Shown here one piece after another: positions 22,128 to 34,984 of a DNA stretch of 64,000 nt. Numbering within the stretch: the first letter of the stretch is position 1; the number at the start of each line of letters is the position of its first letter. The DNA is from Tomocerus qinae (lineage: Eukaryota > Arthropoda > Collembola > Entomobryomorpha > Tomoceridae), in NCBI GenBank assembly GCA_020055645.1, contig CM034546.1:31186001-31250000 (forward strand). Reading direction: 5' to 3'. The position numbers were made by a program, and so were the translations under genes. The notes under the pieces were generated by a model. The model did not search any database, was not told the origin of the DNA, and saw nothing but the letters and a program-made list of their open reading frames with translations.

Positions 22128-25100
22128 ATGGGCCGGGACAATTTTCGCCGAAATTGTTCAAAATTAAGCAGGAAGGGCAGAAGCCGGATTGCAAATGCAT
22201 CAAAACGGCTTCTAAAATTACAATCTTTGGAAGTTTTGAATTCCAGTCCAAGTTTCTCCCAGCTTGTGACAACTTCGCACCTCTCTGCAACACTGACAAG
22301 ACCAATCTCAACACCTATGATAAGTCCAATCTTATTACCTATAATAAGTCCAATCCTTGCATCACCAATGACAAGTCCAAACCAAATAACACTAATGACA
22401 AGTCCAAGCCATGCAACACCAACGACAAGTTCAAACCATGCAACACAAATGACAAGTCCAATCACTGAAACAATAAGTCCAGAAACGTTTAAGATGACCA
22501 CTCCATCTAAAGACTATGGCCACAAGAGGCACCAAGACCCAACCCATAACTATCAGTTTGAGAGTGTATTTATAACAACTCCAGTAATGCCATTAATTAT
22601 AGAATACGATTCTCCAACAAATCGTCGAGAAGGGCTTACATATAAATCTCCGAACAAGCCATCAACTAAAATACCTGAAGGATGGCGATTTTTTACGATA
22701 CAAAGCATAGAAAATGCTATGAATAAGTCCGCTCATCATCGAGGAGTATGTACAGACGCTCAATTTGACATCGTCAAAGAACAAAACGATGGATTGCTGT
22801 CCAAATTCAAGGTTCAGTGCCGGACATGCAATATCATAGCTTTTCAATTTGATAATGACCAGGGAAGAAGACGCTACCAATCAATGACACCATTCATTGG
22901 GCAACATACTCAGCAGCAATTTCCTTTACAGCACTAGATACTGTTTGCTCGATTTTTGAAGTTCCGTGTATTTCAAGAACAAAATACAGCAAGTTAGAAT
23001 CTACTTCTTTTCATGAAACATTAGAGGGCGGCTTATTAAACATTTTGCTTGAAAACGGAAGAGAAGAGTATCAACTTGCTCGTTCCTTGGGCCAAGTTGA
23101 GACAATAAAAGTCAACAATGAAGTAAAGAGGTTGCTTATACAGATGTTTTTGGGGATGGACAGTGGGGAAAACGTTGCTATAATCAGACTGGAACTGCTA
23201 AATCAGGAGCAGCAGTGATTATCGGCACACTGTCCAAAAAGATTCTATTCGTTGCAGTCCGTAATAAATTTTGTTATGTATGCGCTTTGTGCAAAAGTAA
23301 GTCACTCCCATGTCCTGAACATCAGTGTTACCTAAATTGGACTGGGTCGTCTTCAGCAATGGAGACTGATATTATTAAAGAAGGTTTCACTAAAAGTTTG
23401 GAGATGCATAATCTAATTTACAAAAGATTCATTGGAGATGGAGACTCCAGCGACTTTAATTCTATCCGAACGGCTTACTTAAACCATGACACCAATTTCA
23501 TTAGCGTAGAGAAGATTGAATGTAAGAATCATGCAATCCGTAGAATGAATTTCAATCTGCATGCAATACTGAAGCCCACAACAATTAACTATCAATTGCG
23601 ACGACTTTTAGAAGAAAGAATAGGAATTTTTGGGCGAAGCGTACAGTATCTAATTGAACATCACCAGAGCAATATACCTGTATGCAACGCCTCAACTTTG
23701 AAAAAAGACATTCTGAATATTCCCTGCCACGCCTTTGGTGAACATAAAAATTGCAAGGCTTATTACTGCGACCCAATAACACGAAAGTTAGTAAAGCCAG
23801 ATAAATTCAAAAACAAGGACGATATCTCCCAATCGGCTCCAGCTAAACCGAAACCAAATGTATATAGAAAGATTAAGAACACCAACATATGGCCATGCAT
23901 AATGAAACCCATAGAAAGAATATCTGAATTATCGGTTTCATTAATATACAACATAACAACCAATGTTGCTGAGAACTTCATGTCTCAGGTCAATAAAGCT
24001 TTGCAAGGTCGGAGAATTAACTATAGCCATAGAGGAGGATATAATCGTAGAATTGCTTCAAGTGCATTTGCATCCCAGTTTGGCAGAGGATGGGCAGCCC
24101 AATTGTTTAGAAATACTTACAAAATGTCTCCTGGTGATAGGTGGAAAAAATTAGAAACAGACGGCAAGAAGGACAGACAAAAGAAAGGAAAACCCAGATC
24201 TCGAAGAAGATTGACTTACCCAAATGAGGAAAAAGAGGAGTTTCTATCTAAACGACCCATAAGTGGAGACAGTGATTACGGTCCAAATGCAAAAAACGCT
24301 GACATTTCAGATGTTGATCTACATGTAAAGGTTGAAGATCTAATTACCAAATGGAAATGTGATCTTACTAGGCAACATGACATAGAAAGACGAACTGTCA
24401 ATCAATTCAACAACGAGGAATACCGTAGAATCAAATTGCATACAATTACAGCAAGTTTGGCAAAAAGAGTGTATAAAATGAACTCGAGTACTTCAAATGT
24501 TTCACTCTTAGATGATATATTAGTTCCAAGTGAATTAAATAACATTGAGGCAATAGCTCATGGAACAAGGCATGAAGATACTGCCAGGGAAGCATATAAT
24601 GTCTTAAGAAAAGCCAAAGCAGAAAAATGTGGTCTTTTTTTATCTTTAGAATGTGGCATTCTTGGAGCTTCACCAGATGGATTAGTAAAGGCCGACTCCA
24701 TTACAGAAACTCAAGATGGCATAATTGAAATAAAGTGCCCTTTCAAAGAAAAAGATGTTCATCCTTCAGATGTTTCAAAAAGAGATAAAGATAAATTTCT
24801 TGTAGAAAGACCTCAAGGAGAAAGAAAAAAAGGAATGTCTAAAGTGATGCTGAATAGAAATCATAAATATTACAACCAAGTTTTCATGCAATTGCATGTT
24901 ACAGAAAAGCATTGGTGCGACTTCATTGTCTGGACCGAAAAAGGCATCTTAGTTGACAGAATTATAAGGAATCAAGAAACCTTAAATCTTTGGGAAAAGA
25001 TGAAACCCAAATTGATTGACTTTTTTAAGCAAGACTTAGGACCTGAACTTGTTGATTCACGGCGTGACAGAGGAATGGGATATCGACAGCCCCCACATCG

Positions 25101-25275
25101 ACTATTAGCCATAAGAGCTGCTCAAGAAAAAAGAGCTGACACTCAAGCTAAAAAAACTATTACAGCGCTCAAGACCAAAGTAGCGAAGCCATTACAAAAA
25201 GTAAAGGAAAATGTTTCTGAGGAAGGGCCCTCTCAGCGCACTAGACAAGCCGTCAATAGACTTCAATTAACTTGA
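22128..25275 (+). pseudogene. Mutator-like transposase with YqaJ-type nuclease domain, frameshifted
   Basis: Three frames continue one protein. 22128 to about 22862 gives a basic N-terminus, a Ser/Thr/Pro repeat tract and VQCRTCN; about 22859-23122 gives INDTIHWATYSAAI and onward; about 23122-25275 gives DGQWGKRCYNQTG, AAVIIGTLSKKILF and the rest. Homologous proteins of arthropod transposons run through these segments continuously, so there are two one-base frameshifts. The last frame holds ENFMSQVNKALQGRRINYS (transposase core), then a YqaJ/PD-(D/E)XK nuclease fold: GTRHEDTAREAY near residue 447 of that frame, GASPDGLV near 483, EIKCPF near 504 and YNQVFMQ near 552, with the Asp, Glu and Lys of the active site kept. 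It presumably cut and moved its own DNA; now inactive unless the shifts are assembly errors. Confidence 0.75.
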
Positions 25276-27770
25276 TTAAAAATGGTAGTTATTTTATTTA
25301 TAATGTTTGATTGTTGGTTTTATTGCTTTCGGGAATATGTTCTAGATTTTAGAGCTACTAATATTTTGTTTTGAATTTTAGGAGTTAAAGGATGCTAGAA
25401 ATTCTACGAAAGCTTGATCCATTCAATTTACTACGGTACTATATTAAATAAGTAATACGTCATCATCTTATTTTCTATGTTCTATGTATATAACATAATT
25501 TCTATTTTTCTTTCCATATAGGGACACGATTGGATATGGGGCTTCATAAAGGGGAAACATGGGAAAAATTGGGAGGGGGGGTGGGGCAGAAATTCCCATT
25601 GCATGCGTCCACGCTGGGTAGTGAAATTTAATTTTTAGCTCTCCTGAGTATGAGAGCTTTTTTAGACTACCTCGCCTGCCCTGGAAACAATATATAACAA
25701 ACATCGGGCGTTCGTTATATAATGGCTGAATGCAAGGGTAGCATAAGTTCTAATCAATGTAAATTTGTAGATATTTCATAATTTTTTCTATTCATTTACT
25801 TCATCGTTTAGTCATATTTCATTTTCATTCATATTTTATCATAATTCATACGCACAATCATTACGTTTCCAATAATTTATTTATATATTGATATTTGTGA
25901 TATTTAATAATTTATATTCATGATATTTAATAACTTATATTCATAATATTTAATAATTTATATTCGGGATATTTAATAATTTATATTCATGATATTTAAT
26001 GATTTATATCCAAGATATTTAATAATTTCTATTTACATATTTCAAAGTGTTTGCGATATTTTTATGTAACTTTTGTTTAGAATTTTTGAAGGTTACCGAG
26101 TTCTGTCCACCCGGTCAAGCCTTTATTGCTTTCCTAAAGATTTACTTTACCATTGCTATTTTAAAATATTTTATTCTAGTTTTTTGCCGTAATGCTAAAA
26201 GTATATCTTGGGAACCATAGATGAAGTTCTATTTCGAGACTAATCCTATAATATTTCCCAGTCATTTTTTTAGGAAATTCTCTGAGGATCTGAGACTTTT
26301 AGGTTTGATTGGAGTTAATCATTTGAAATCATCCTGGTAAAATAAATAAATAAAGTTTTGTACAACTCCATTACTCAATTTATTCACATCAAACGTTGCT
26401 CAATCATAAAATTCGTAGAGACGACTATGGCTCATAATAATTTAATTATGTCAAATCGATTGCACAATGTAGAATATGTAATCATAATAAGCAATTTGGA
26501 ATTTTTAATTGAGAGAACGAACCAGTGGACAATGTTAACTAAAATGAAAAGTGGGATTTTGGGTCAATTTTTTGACAGCAGCTATACGTCACAGGTTAGG
26601 GCCTACAAAAAGTTGATTGTACAACTGACCCCAAGGATATTTACGTTGGTAGATATATTTTGCTTTCAGCCATAATTGGGTAAATCAGTGAAAATTTGGC
26701 AGTTGAGCGGTTTGACAAACTTTTCTAAAGGGCCAAGCGGACGGTGTAGTTTGGCAGTCAATTACGGACTTAATCAAGACTTCCTGTATTCTATTCTTAT
26801 TATTTCACTAGAAATAAGCCCGTCCTACGGACTCGAAATATTGTAATTATTCTTGCGCCTGCGTAGTTACACGAAGTTCATCTTTTACATTCAAACATCA
26901 TCACGGAAATTTTTCATTGCGTAACTCCACTTTAAGATTATCTTATGGGTATGATTATTTCATAATAAGAGAATCATGAAAATCACTTTGGGTACGAGGT
27001 ATTTTAATTCAAAATCCCTCCCCTTCTCCTTGGAATAAATTGACACAAAACTGTATACTTTACAGTCAACCCGCGGCACATCCCTATGGGGAAATTAAAA
27101 AATGAAAACGTAGGAATAGCTCGCCAATGACGTCATTGGCGAGTGTTTATTTACGAAGAGATCCCCAAGTGGGGGGAATTAGGGATCGGCTGTAGTCATG
27201 TAATTTTTCCACATATTTTCACTTGTTCCGAACCCCCAATAAATCGAATAATATACCATTCCTTCTCAGTATATTTATTCTATTTTCCTTGCTTTACAGT
27301 GGTACATAGTGATAATCACTATAGGAGAATACTTTAGTTGGCCAATTAATTCTGAAAAGAAGGGGATGGGAAAATGAGGGAAAAGACTCCAGACTATTAC
27401 GGACTGTGATTGGTGGAGCGAATCTGCCAAGACTTTGCGCGACTGCCAAGCTAAAAGGCATGTGCAAATATTTGCGCATGTGGTCAATTCCCACTTGTCA
27501 TGACTACAAGACCAAAGTTATTCACAAAGCACAAAATGAGCAACAATAAAGGGTGCAAAATTTTTGTTACTGTGGGTATTGCATTACTGTATGTGGGGAA
27601 TTAGCCATGGTGATCAAACTACTGTGAACTAAATACTCAATGCATCCTATTTTGTGACAAGAAAATACCAGCAAACATGATTGGCATTAGCACCATGAGC
27701 TTATTGGCACTAACGTTAGCTCAAGCTCATGCAGTAATGCATGCTAGCTGCGCATGGGATTTGTCGGTAT
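25276..27770. other. Intergenic, no gene recognised
   Basis: AT-rich. It includes the tandem repeat at 25880-26035; otherwise only short open frames without recognisable content. Confidence 0.55.
25880..26035. repeat. Short AT-rich tandem repeat
   Basis: Six or so copies of a 26-27 base unit, ATATTTAATAATTTATATTC with variants. Confidence 0.8.
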
Positions 27771-27779
27771 TTATGTAAA

Positions 27780-28255
27780 ACTTGGTTTTAAGCTAGGTTT
27801 TGAGTTTCACTTCCTTTTCACTTCACGCACAAAGGAACATTCACAAATAAAACATTGCCCCAGGTAAGGGGATTTGAAATTTTAGGCAGAATAAGTAACT
27901 GAATGGTCCTTTTTCCGCGTGAAATGAAATGGAAAGTGAAACTCAAAACCTAGCTATTACAGAAACATTTAAAAGTGAGACTATAAGTTTGTTTATTTTT
28001 TGAAAATTGACTATCAAAGCGCGTGTTAAATTTTCGTATCAATAGCAACTAAGTTCCGAGGAGTCTCACTTTCAAATGTTTCTGCAATATATACTTCTCA
28101 CTTTCACTCCACTTTCACGTTTAGTGACGTAAAAATGAAGTCATTACGTTGGAAACCAAATTGGAAACATATTTTTGCTAATTACAAATTAATTGTAGTG
28201 ACTTCACTAAACGTGAAAGTGAAGTGATAGTGATAAGTATAAAACAGGTCTAAAT
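27780..28255. repeat. Three consecutive inverted repeats
   Basis: Arms containing GCTAGGTTTTGAGTTTCACT (about 27790 and 27930), CAGAAACATTTAAAAGTGAG (27960 and 28060) and CACTTTCACGTTTAGTGA (28110 and 28205) form three hairpins in a row. They share the core AGTGAAA(G/C)TG and may be adjacent or nested MITEs. Confidence 0.6.
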
Positions 28256-28639
28256 GTTTGTATGTATCATTTTGTAGTAACTAGACTACCAGTTCTGATT
28301 TTGTTTTACATTTCAATACGCTTCGCTTAGGCATCAAAAATTGATCTACTAAATAGTCAACTGTCTATTGTGTCTATCGATGAAATTCAAGCCAATGTAT
28401 TGTTGTCCCAGTGAAAGATCTAAGTACAGGGCGCGACACGATCCACTATCTTCATGTCAACACTAAAATTATTGACTTTTGTCGAAGTCAGAGCGGTGCC
28501 CCGTAAGGCCTATATATGCTAAAGTGAAAACAACGTATGTGAGGCTGTCACAACGTCCTGCCCTGTGAGAATGTCATTTTGGATATCATCCCTAAGCTGT
28601 TTCCATAGGGGTATGAAAACCAGATCAAATTGGTCAATC

Positions 28640-28860
28640 TCAGTGTTCCATTTTAGCCGGCTAAAAGCTTTTTGGCCAGCCGACTAGCCATTTTAGCCGG
28701 CCGGCTGGGTGGTTAAAATGGCCGGTCACTGAACACTGGTCAATCTCCATTAAAGTTTACCAATTTAATGGCCGGCCATTTTAGCCACTGGTTAACAAAG
28801 AATTTCAACCGGCCGGCCATTTTAGCCAGCCATTTTCCGGCTGGTCACCGAAAACTAGTA
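28640..28860. repeat. GGCCGGC-rich inverted-repeat element
   Basis: Repeated TGGCCGGCCATTTTAGCC modules in both orientations, bounded by AGTGTTC at the left and by GGTCACCGAAAACTA at the right. It can fold extensively and has no coding content. Confidence 0.55.
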
Positions 28861-31384
28861 TAATAATATTATATTATGAAGAGAACATCAACTAAAATGC
28901 GTGTAATGTGTAACAAGACGATGGAGTGGAGGAGGGAGCCTTGTATCAATATCAATATTATTATTAACATATAACAACTAATGCGTTGTAGTGGTCTGGT
29001 AAAGGTAACATATACTAAGAGGTGTAGTGGCGGTGGAGGGCTGACGACGCCTTAGCTCCCAACAGCTCCGGAGCTCCAACAGCTCCAACGCCAACAGCTC
29101 CGGAGCAGTTGGGAAAGGTTTGGAAAGACTCCAAACTCATTTGACCCCATGCGCCTATGTGAGAAATCAACAAACTTCTTGAGGAAGCTTAAAGCTCCAA
29201 TCTCAAAAGCTCAAGCTTTTGATTTTTAAATGCGACACCTGGATAAGAAGCCAACACATGTATGAACGGAATAGCCTTAAGAACCAATTTTTAATTATCG
29301 GATATTGCCAAAATCCAGAATCCAGGTATACATGTAAATTAGAAGGTGTGTAAAGTGTAAACTAATAGTATTCATCTCCGCATACTCTACCATTGCATAT
29401 TGTAATAATGCAATATTCCAATACTTAACAACGGGCCTGTAATGATATTCTTAAATTATGGGTAATACTTACTTGTGCACTAAAGTAACTTACTAAAGGA
29501 TATTCCACCACCAAATAGATGCAAGACAAAATTGTTGGAAATGTTGCAGAATTTTAACTTGCATCTAATTCAATAACATTGTTTTCAGAAATGTTGCCGT
29601 ATATATTTTTCCGTTAACAACTAAAAGGTTCTCAAATGAAGCAATGAAATTTACCTATTAATACCTCAGAGTTGGTTGAAAGAGAGATAGTGATAAGAAA
29701 AGTCATGCACAGAAAACTTTACTTAATTGCTAAACCGTTAGGATAGGTACGTAGTTAGTAAGGTATGGTAATGGTATCTTGTGATAGATACTTACGACAT
29801 TGGGCCTTCAATAGTGAAGCAATAAATTCATATATAATGTCGATATTTGTGTTGTCTAAATTATTCAGTCGCCATCAGCAAAGGTCACATTCTCATTGTA
29901 TTCGTCATCCAATACCCACTTTAGTTTTATATTATATACTCCATACTAGATATTCCTAGGTTTTTACATTACTATCCAAGTTGATGATAAAAAAGACAGG
30001 ATATATAGGCCAGCAAGATATTTTAATAGGCATGCTTATTCAAATACATTTACTATTAATAAGGTAGTCAAAACCATAAATAAAATAAAAGTGCAGTAAA
30101 TTACATTACAGGTTTGACTGACTAATGCGGAAACAATATTTTATTTCTCCATTTTGTTTCACGATAAGGTAATCTATAATTTTTCCAAACTTGAAGGCCA
30201 GTTTAAAAATTACAATTTTTCTCAAAGGCAATCTATATTAAATAAACCGAAGACAATGTCAACCAACATATCTGTCCAACTTTCGGTATTTCTTCTACTT
30301 CTTACCTTACCGTACGAAAACCCAGCCACGTTGGCTTGGTGGAGCACTTGAATAGTCGTCTGACTATTCAATGTGAGCATCTACTGCCAGTTCGTGTCTT
30401 TGGCTGGGTGAAATGGCCGAGAGCTGTTTAAAGGCGAGTGTTTGAGTTGTAAATGTGGGATTAAGACAAATGTTAAGCACGAACCCGCAATTACAAGGGC
30501 CGTCCTATTGATACCTCGTATACGTGTAGTGTACGTAGAGTAGCTTGGATAACCTATCTTTGTTGGGCTAGTAGACTTCCGATAACAGTCCATGAACAGT
30601 GACTCGTAAATGACAGCCTTTGGCTTCTCGGGTATTAATTAACAACAATACCAGTGTTGAGGGAGTTGGCAATGGGCCCGTAAATAAGGCCTGCGACCAG
30701 TCCTATCACTTTTTAGTGAGGCAGTACAACCCATATAATATACATACAATTTATCGTTCCAAACAGAGATTAATTTAGTATGGTATATATTATACTTCCA
30801 GCTTAAATAATTGTAATGATTGCTATTTTACAACAAGAGTATATTTGTAGTAAGAGCTAACATTTGTCTTCGAAGGAGAAAGATTTTTACATCAAATTAA
30901 TATTTTACGAAACGTACTCTACACAAATTACCGAAATATAGAAGAGCTGCTTGAATTAAACACTCAGAATAAATGGGGGAATGGTGGCGCCCGTAGAACG
31001 GGCTTGTTTCTGTAACCCACTCTGACATTTAATATATTTTTACATAGGTAAGTTTCTTCATACAAGCAATGGCAATTTTCTCCAATTCAATTAAGTTAAC
31101 TCTAGGTTTTAAAGATGAAATACTCAGAAATATAATTAAGATTAACATGATGATAGGTACTTTATTAATTCCTTATATACCCAACTGTGCTTTCTATATA
31201 TACTAATCGCAATACAATATGTAAATGAATATCGAAATTGTTTTTTCTGGCTCTCATTTCTTCTATATTGTATTATATAATACTTCAGACATTTCAATAT
31301 TAGAAAAGCATCCAACAAATTAAGAACTTTGCCTGCAACGTATTATAAAACGTCTTTAGCCATATATAAAATTCGAACAAGAAA
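28861..31384. other. Intergenic, no gene recognised
   Basis: Mostly AT-rich. A GC-richer block at about 30330-30730 looks like a repeat fragment, and CAGCTCCGGAGC motifs cluster at 29060-29110. A hairpin around CCCGTAGAACGGGC lies at 30990. No gene supported. Confidence 0.5.
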
Positions 31385-32677
31385 ATGAATACCATTGGTT
31401 TTGAGCTTCTATTTAATCTAGAAAGATTTTTTCATATTTACGTTGACAAATTGTGTGCATCGCCGATTAATTGGTCACCGACGAAAAAATACTTCTATTT
31501 GGTTTCAGAAAAAACGAAATTGTGTATTTGGTTTCTATGTTTTGCTACTACTTTCCTATTAAATTTATTTGTAGCTGGCAACCTGATAATGCAAATATTT
31601 TCTCCGTCATTTTCTGTGGAGCAAATCATTCTCTATTTAATACTGACCATATTCTGTACGCCGTCTCAGATTTTCAATTGTATTCTATTCTTCAATAGAA
31701 AACATTTTTGCTACACTGTAAACAGTGTTTTAAAATTGGATAAGAAATTCTCTGGTAAGTTTTACATCTGCCGTATTATGATTTTTGTATGGTATTTAAT
31801 TTTTCATTTAGAAACCATTCCATTTATTGAGAATGTGATTGTACATTTTAAATTTGTCGCAGAATATCATCGTCGTCAATTGGAACACTGGAGCTTTCAA
31901 GAATTTAAAATTCTGGGGACGATCTTAAAACTAATAACTCTAATGATAACATCAGGAGGTATATTTTTAGGTATAACAACAGTGACTGTTCCTTTCAGCC
32001 CAATAGTGTACCTGTTGCAATTGTGCAATATTGATTATATATTAGTGAAATTTGTAACACTGCCATTTATTGTTATTATTTTATTGCACATATTCTTTCC
32101 CATGCTCTTGATGTTGTATTCAGCTATAATATATGCAGTTATAGTTGCATTTTGGTTAAACTTAATAACTTCACAAAATCGTAAAAATGGGGCATACTTG
32201 CTGACCAAAACATATTTTCAGCTTAGTCCGTTGGTTACTTTAAAAGTTTACAGTGCCCTAAGAGTTCTTAACTTAGATGTCAATTATTTATTAGTATATC
32301 CTGGCTCTCCAATGATTTTGTTTTTCGCTGGTCTTATGAGCATAGTATGTAATTTTGGGAGTGTAAAATTCTATAATATAATGCCATTTGGTGCGTATAT
32401 AATATTACCATTATTAAGTGTAGTATTATTACTGTCAGAAGCAATTGCAATTCCGATGGCTGCATTGGTCAATACAAAATCAATAAAATATATCCAGAGC
32501 TGGAAGACAAGCGAAAATAGAATTATTAGAAGAATGTTAAGAAGCTGCAGGCCTATGAGATATGATGTGGGTCCATTTTTTATCGTGAAGAGATCAACAA
32601 CAGTTACTTTTTTGGAAGCTGTAGCATTGCACACAATGAATATGGTATTGTGTGTTAAAATAAATCATATCAACTAA
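31385..32677 (+). CDS. Seven-helix chemoreceptor, paralogue of the 3131 gene
   Basis: The ATG at 31385 opens a frame to 32677. I place a 57-base intron at 31755-31811 (donor CTG|GTAAGT, acceptor TTTTTCATTTAG), giving 411 residues; the intron has a multiple-of-three length and no stop, so the unspliced frame stays open (430 residues). The position after the motif NSVLKLDKK and the phase (1) match the intron of the gene at 3131, which has NAVIILDEH there. The protein has about seven hydrophobic helices and ends GPFFIVKRSTTVTFLEA and a last helix, parallel to GDFLIITRETTFEFYEL in its paralogue. It is a probable ligand-gated sensory receptor of gustatory/odorant type; ligand unknown. No lesion seen. 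Confidence 0.72.
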   Translation: MNTIGFELLFNLERFFHIYVDKLCASPINWSPTKKYFYLVSEKTKLCIWFLCFATTFLLNLFVAGNLIMQIFSPSFSVEQIILYLILTIFCTPSQIFNCILFFNRKHFCYTVNSVLKLDKKFSGKFYICRIMIFVWYLIFHLETIPFIENVIVHFKFVAEYHRRQLEHWSFQEFKILGTILKLITLMITSGGIFLGITTVTVPFSPIVYLLQLCNIDYILVKFVTLPFIVIILLHIFFPMLLMLYSAIIYAVIVAFWLNLITSQNRKNGAYLLTKTYFQLSPLVTLKVYSALRVLNLDVNYLLVYPGSPMILFFAGLMSIVCNFGSVKFYNIMPFGAYIILPLLSVVLLLSEAIAIPMAALVNTKSIKYIQSWKTSENRIIRRMLRSCRPMRYDVGPFFIVKRSTTVTFLEAVALHTMNMVLCVKINHIN

Positions 32678-34984
32678 ATAGCTACAACATTGTGCTGCTA
32701 TTATAGCATAATTATTATATGTTGTGAATATTTTATGTACTCATAATTAAAGACCATATAAAGTTGATTGTTCCTATCGCAACGCTTAAACATAACACTG
32801 CCTTTATAATACACCGCCGTGTTTAAGGAACGAATCCCTATTATAAACAGGCCTGTGTATGATAATAAGTCGAAAAATTTCTCATGTATTGTGATTACCA
32901 GCATTTTAAGCTTTGTGTGCTAGTGGTTGCAATGCTTTTCAAACTTATTATTTAGAGACTGTCCTAATGCTCGCTTTACAATTTACAATTACTTATCCAT
33001 AAAATATTATAATTATAACAAATGCCGTCCTGCTCCTAATCAATAATCATCACTACTAATGATAATCATGTTGTTCGAGTTGCGCAGTAAAAATTTCCGT
33101 AGGTCGGTATGTTTGTTTATATCACCGTGTGTTAATTTGAAACTCTGTCTGATAACGTGCTAAAGAAGCTAAGCAGAACCCAATCTTAAACTCCTTGCCC
33201 ATTCGCATCACAATAGAAGGGTTAACATATTATTATGCACCGCAACTAATTAGGTGTTTCATAATAGTGTATGTGCACGCGTTCTGCGTACAAACAGTAC
33301 AGTACAATTAATGCGGTCTGAGGTCTGTTCTGTGCTGTGAGATATGATGATGAGACCTTCGTGCTTTTAGATGTTTCACGCATTTAATATTTCTATATTT
33401 TGATTCGCTTTTGTTTCTTAGTGACATAGCAATTGAGAAAACTAAAACTACTACTAAATTTAGTGTTTTTGTATATTATCACGTATTTAATGCTTTGATA
33501 GTTATATAGAATCACTTTTCTTTCCAAAAACTGGAATTTTTTTGGTTGTACTATTTGTACTTTTTAAAGTTCATCACCATTTTCTACAAGTGCTCACTGG
33601 TAAATACGTTTGAAGATTAAAATAATAATCTTTTATTTTATTATTTTTTTGAAAGTAAAACTTGGTAACTAACAACTAAACGGTAATGGACGACATTCAA
33701 TTTCAAAAAATTTAACTACTATCACGCATTTTTAATGCATCCCTAATTTGATTGTTTTGTTAGTGACATTGTAATCCGAACATCGAAAAACAGAGGGGGT
33801 AGGTTATTTTTTCAGGCGTCCCGACAGCCAAACAAAAATTGGGCCGACGATTAGAATTTTTGGTTTTTACGTATTTCTTTTACCCGCTAAAGTTTCAATG
33901 AAACTCATTTGGCACCCAGGCAACCATGTATGTCACCTGAAGACCTGTATAATATTTAGCGGGTAAGAGAATTATGTAAAAACCGAAAATTCTAATCATC
34001 GGCTTCATTTTAGTTTGGCTGTCGGGACGCCTGATAAAATAACCTACCCCCTCTGTATTTCGATTATCCGAAAAACTGAATCTGCTACTGACTGCGCTAT
34101 CCGTTGAAAGGAACACAAGACGTCTGTCACTTAAAAAATAAACCTGAAAGACCAGTCACACTGATATTGCCATCTGTCACACTTTGAATTCATCACCGTT
34201 ATCAACAAGGACTCATCGGTAAATTGAGTTTTGAAGGGGTAATAGACCAAATTTACTTTCAGAAAATGAAGTGAGCCTTTACGTCCACATTGAAATTCCA
34301 AGCAGAAAATTGACGTTTTTTCGGTTAGACAAGACAATTTTGGTGGGCCAACATAGATAGTCCACGTACTTTGTTCATAATATGTCCTACACAACTAAAG
34401 TGCCTAACCGTGAAAATGTCAATGAGACAAAAGTGCTCGAACGCATTTTATAAGTTTGAATAAAACTCATCTCCAAAATGCCCCCACCATGACCACGATC
34501 TATTTTCTCAGATCCGGCAGCACTTTTCTTTTTATAAATATCGTTATTTTATATCTAGGTTTAAATCAGAAAAGAGGCAAAAATAATGATGGGTGACTAA
34601 ATGTGAATATTATTGCTGAATAATTAAGTTAATTTTGCTGCAACGGTGGCAGCATTATTTTGTTTAGTTAAGGTATTATTTCCTCAGTCGAAAAGTGTTG
34701 TCATTTGTCATCAACCCAAATTTTTTTACTTTCCAGCAAATAAAAATTCAATTCTATAATATTCAACCGAAAAATGAGTAGTATATTTATTTGACGTGAC
34801 TCCATTTGAGTTGATAATTTTAACATACACCCACTATATAATACATCTATTTGTACTGCATTAAGTGTTATATTCTATTTAATAATTGTTGTATTTTTTT
34901 ATTTCAGGAACAGCTTTTTTAAAAACCACAACAAAATTTAAAGCAAGAATACTATTAAATAACCAACCGCTTAACGGTTACTTG
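32678..34984. other. Intergenic with one MITE
   Basis: AT-rich spacer downstream of the chemoreceptor. It contains the inverted-repeat element 33784-34063 and no recognised gene. Confidence 0.55.
33784..34063. mobile_element. Inverted-repeat MITE, about 280 bp
   Basis: Arms of about 110 bases begin CGAAAAACAGAGGGGGTAGG and include GGCGTCCCGACAGCCAAAC; they are inverted copies with a centre containing CACCCAGGCAACCATG. No coding content. Confidence 0.7.

Noticed and set aside
22043-22501. 152-codon minus-strand frame with VIGVVIGL-like repeats
   Set aside because: It is the antisense shadow of the Ser/Thr/Pro repeat tract in the transposase N-terminus.
26358-26675. 105-codon open frame on the plus strand
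   Set aside because: Unremarkable composition, no signal or domain, and AT-rich flanks without splice signals.
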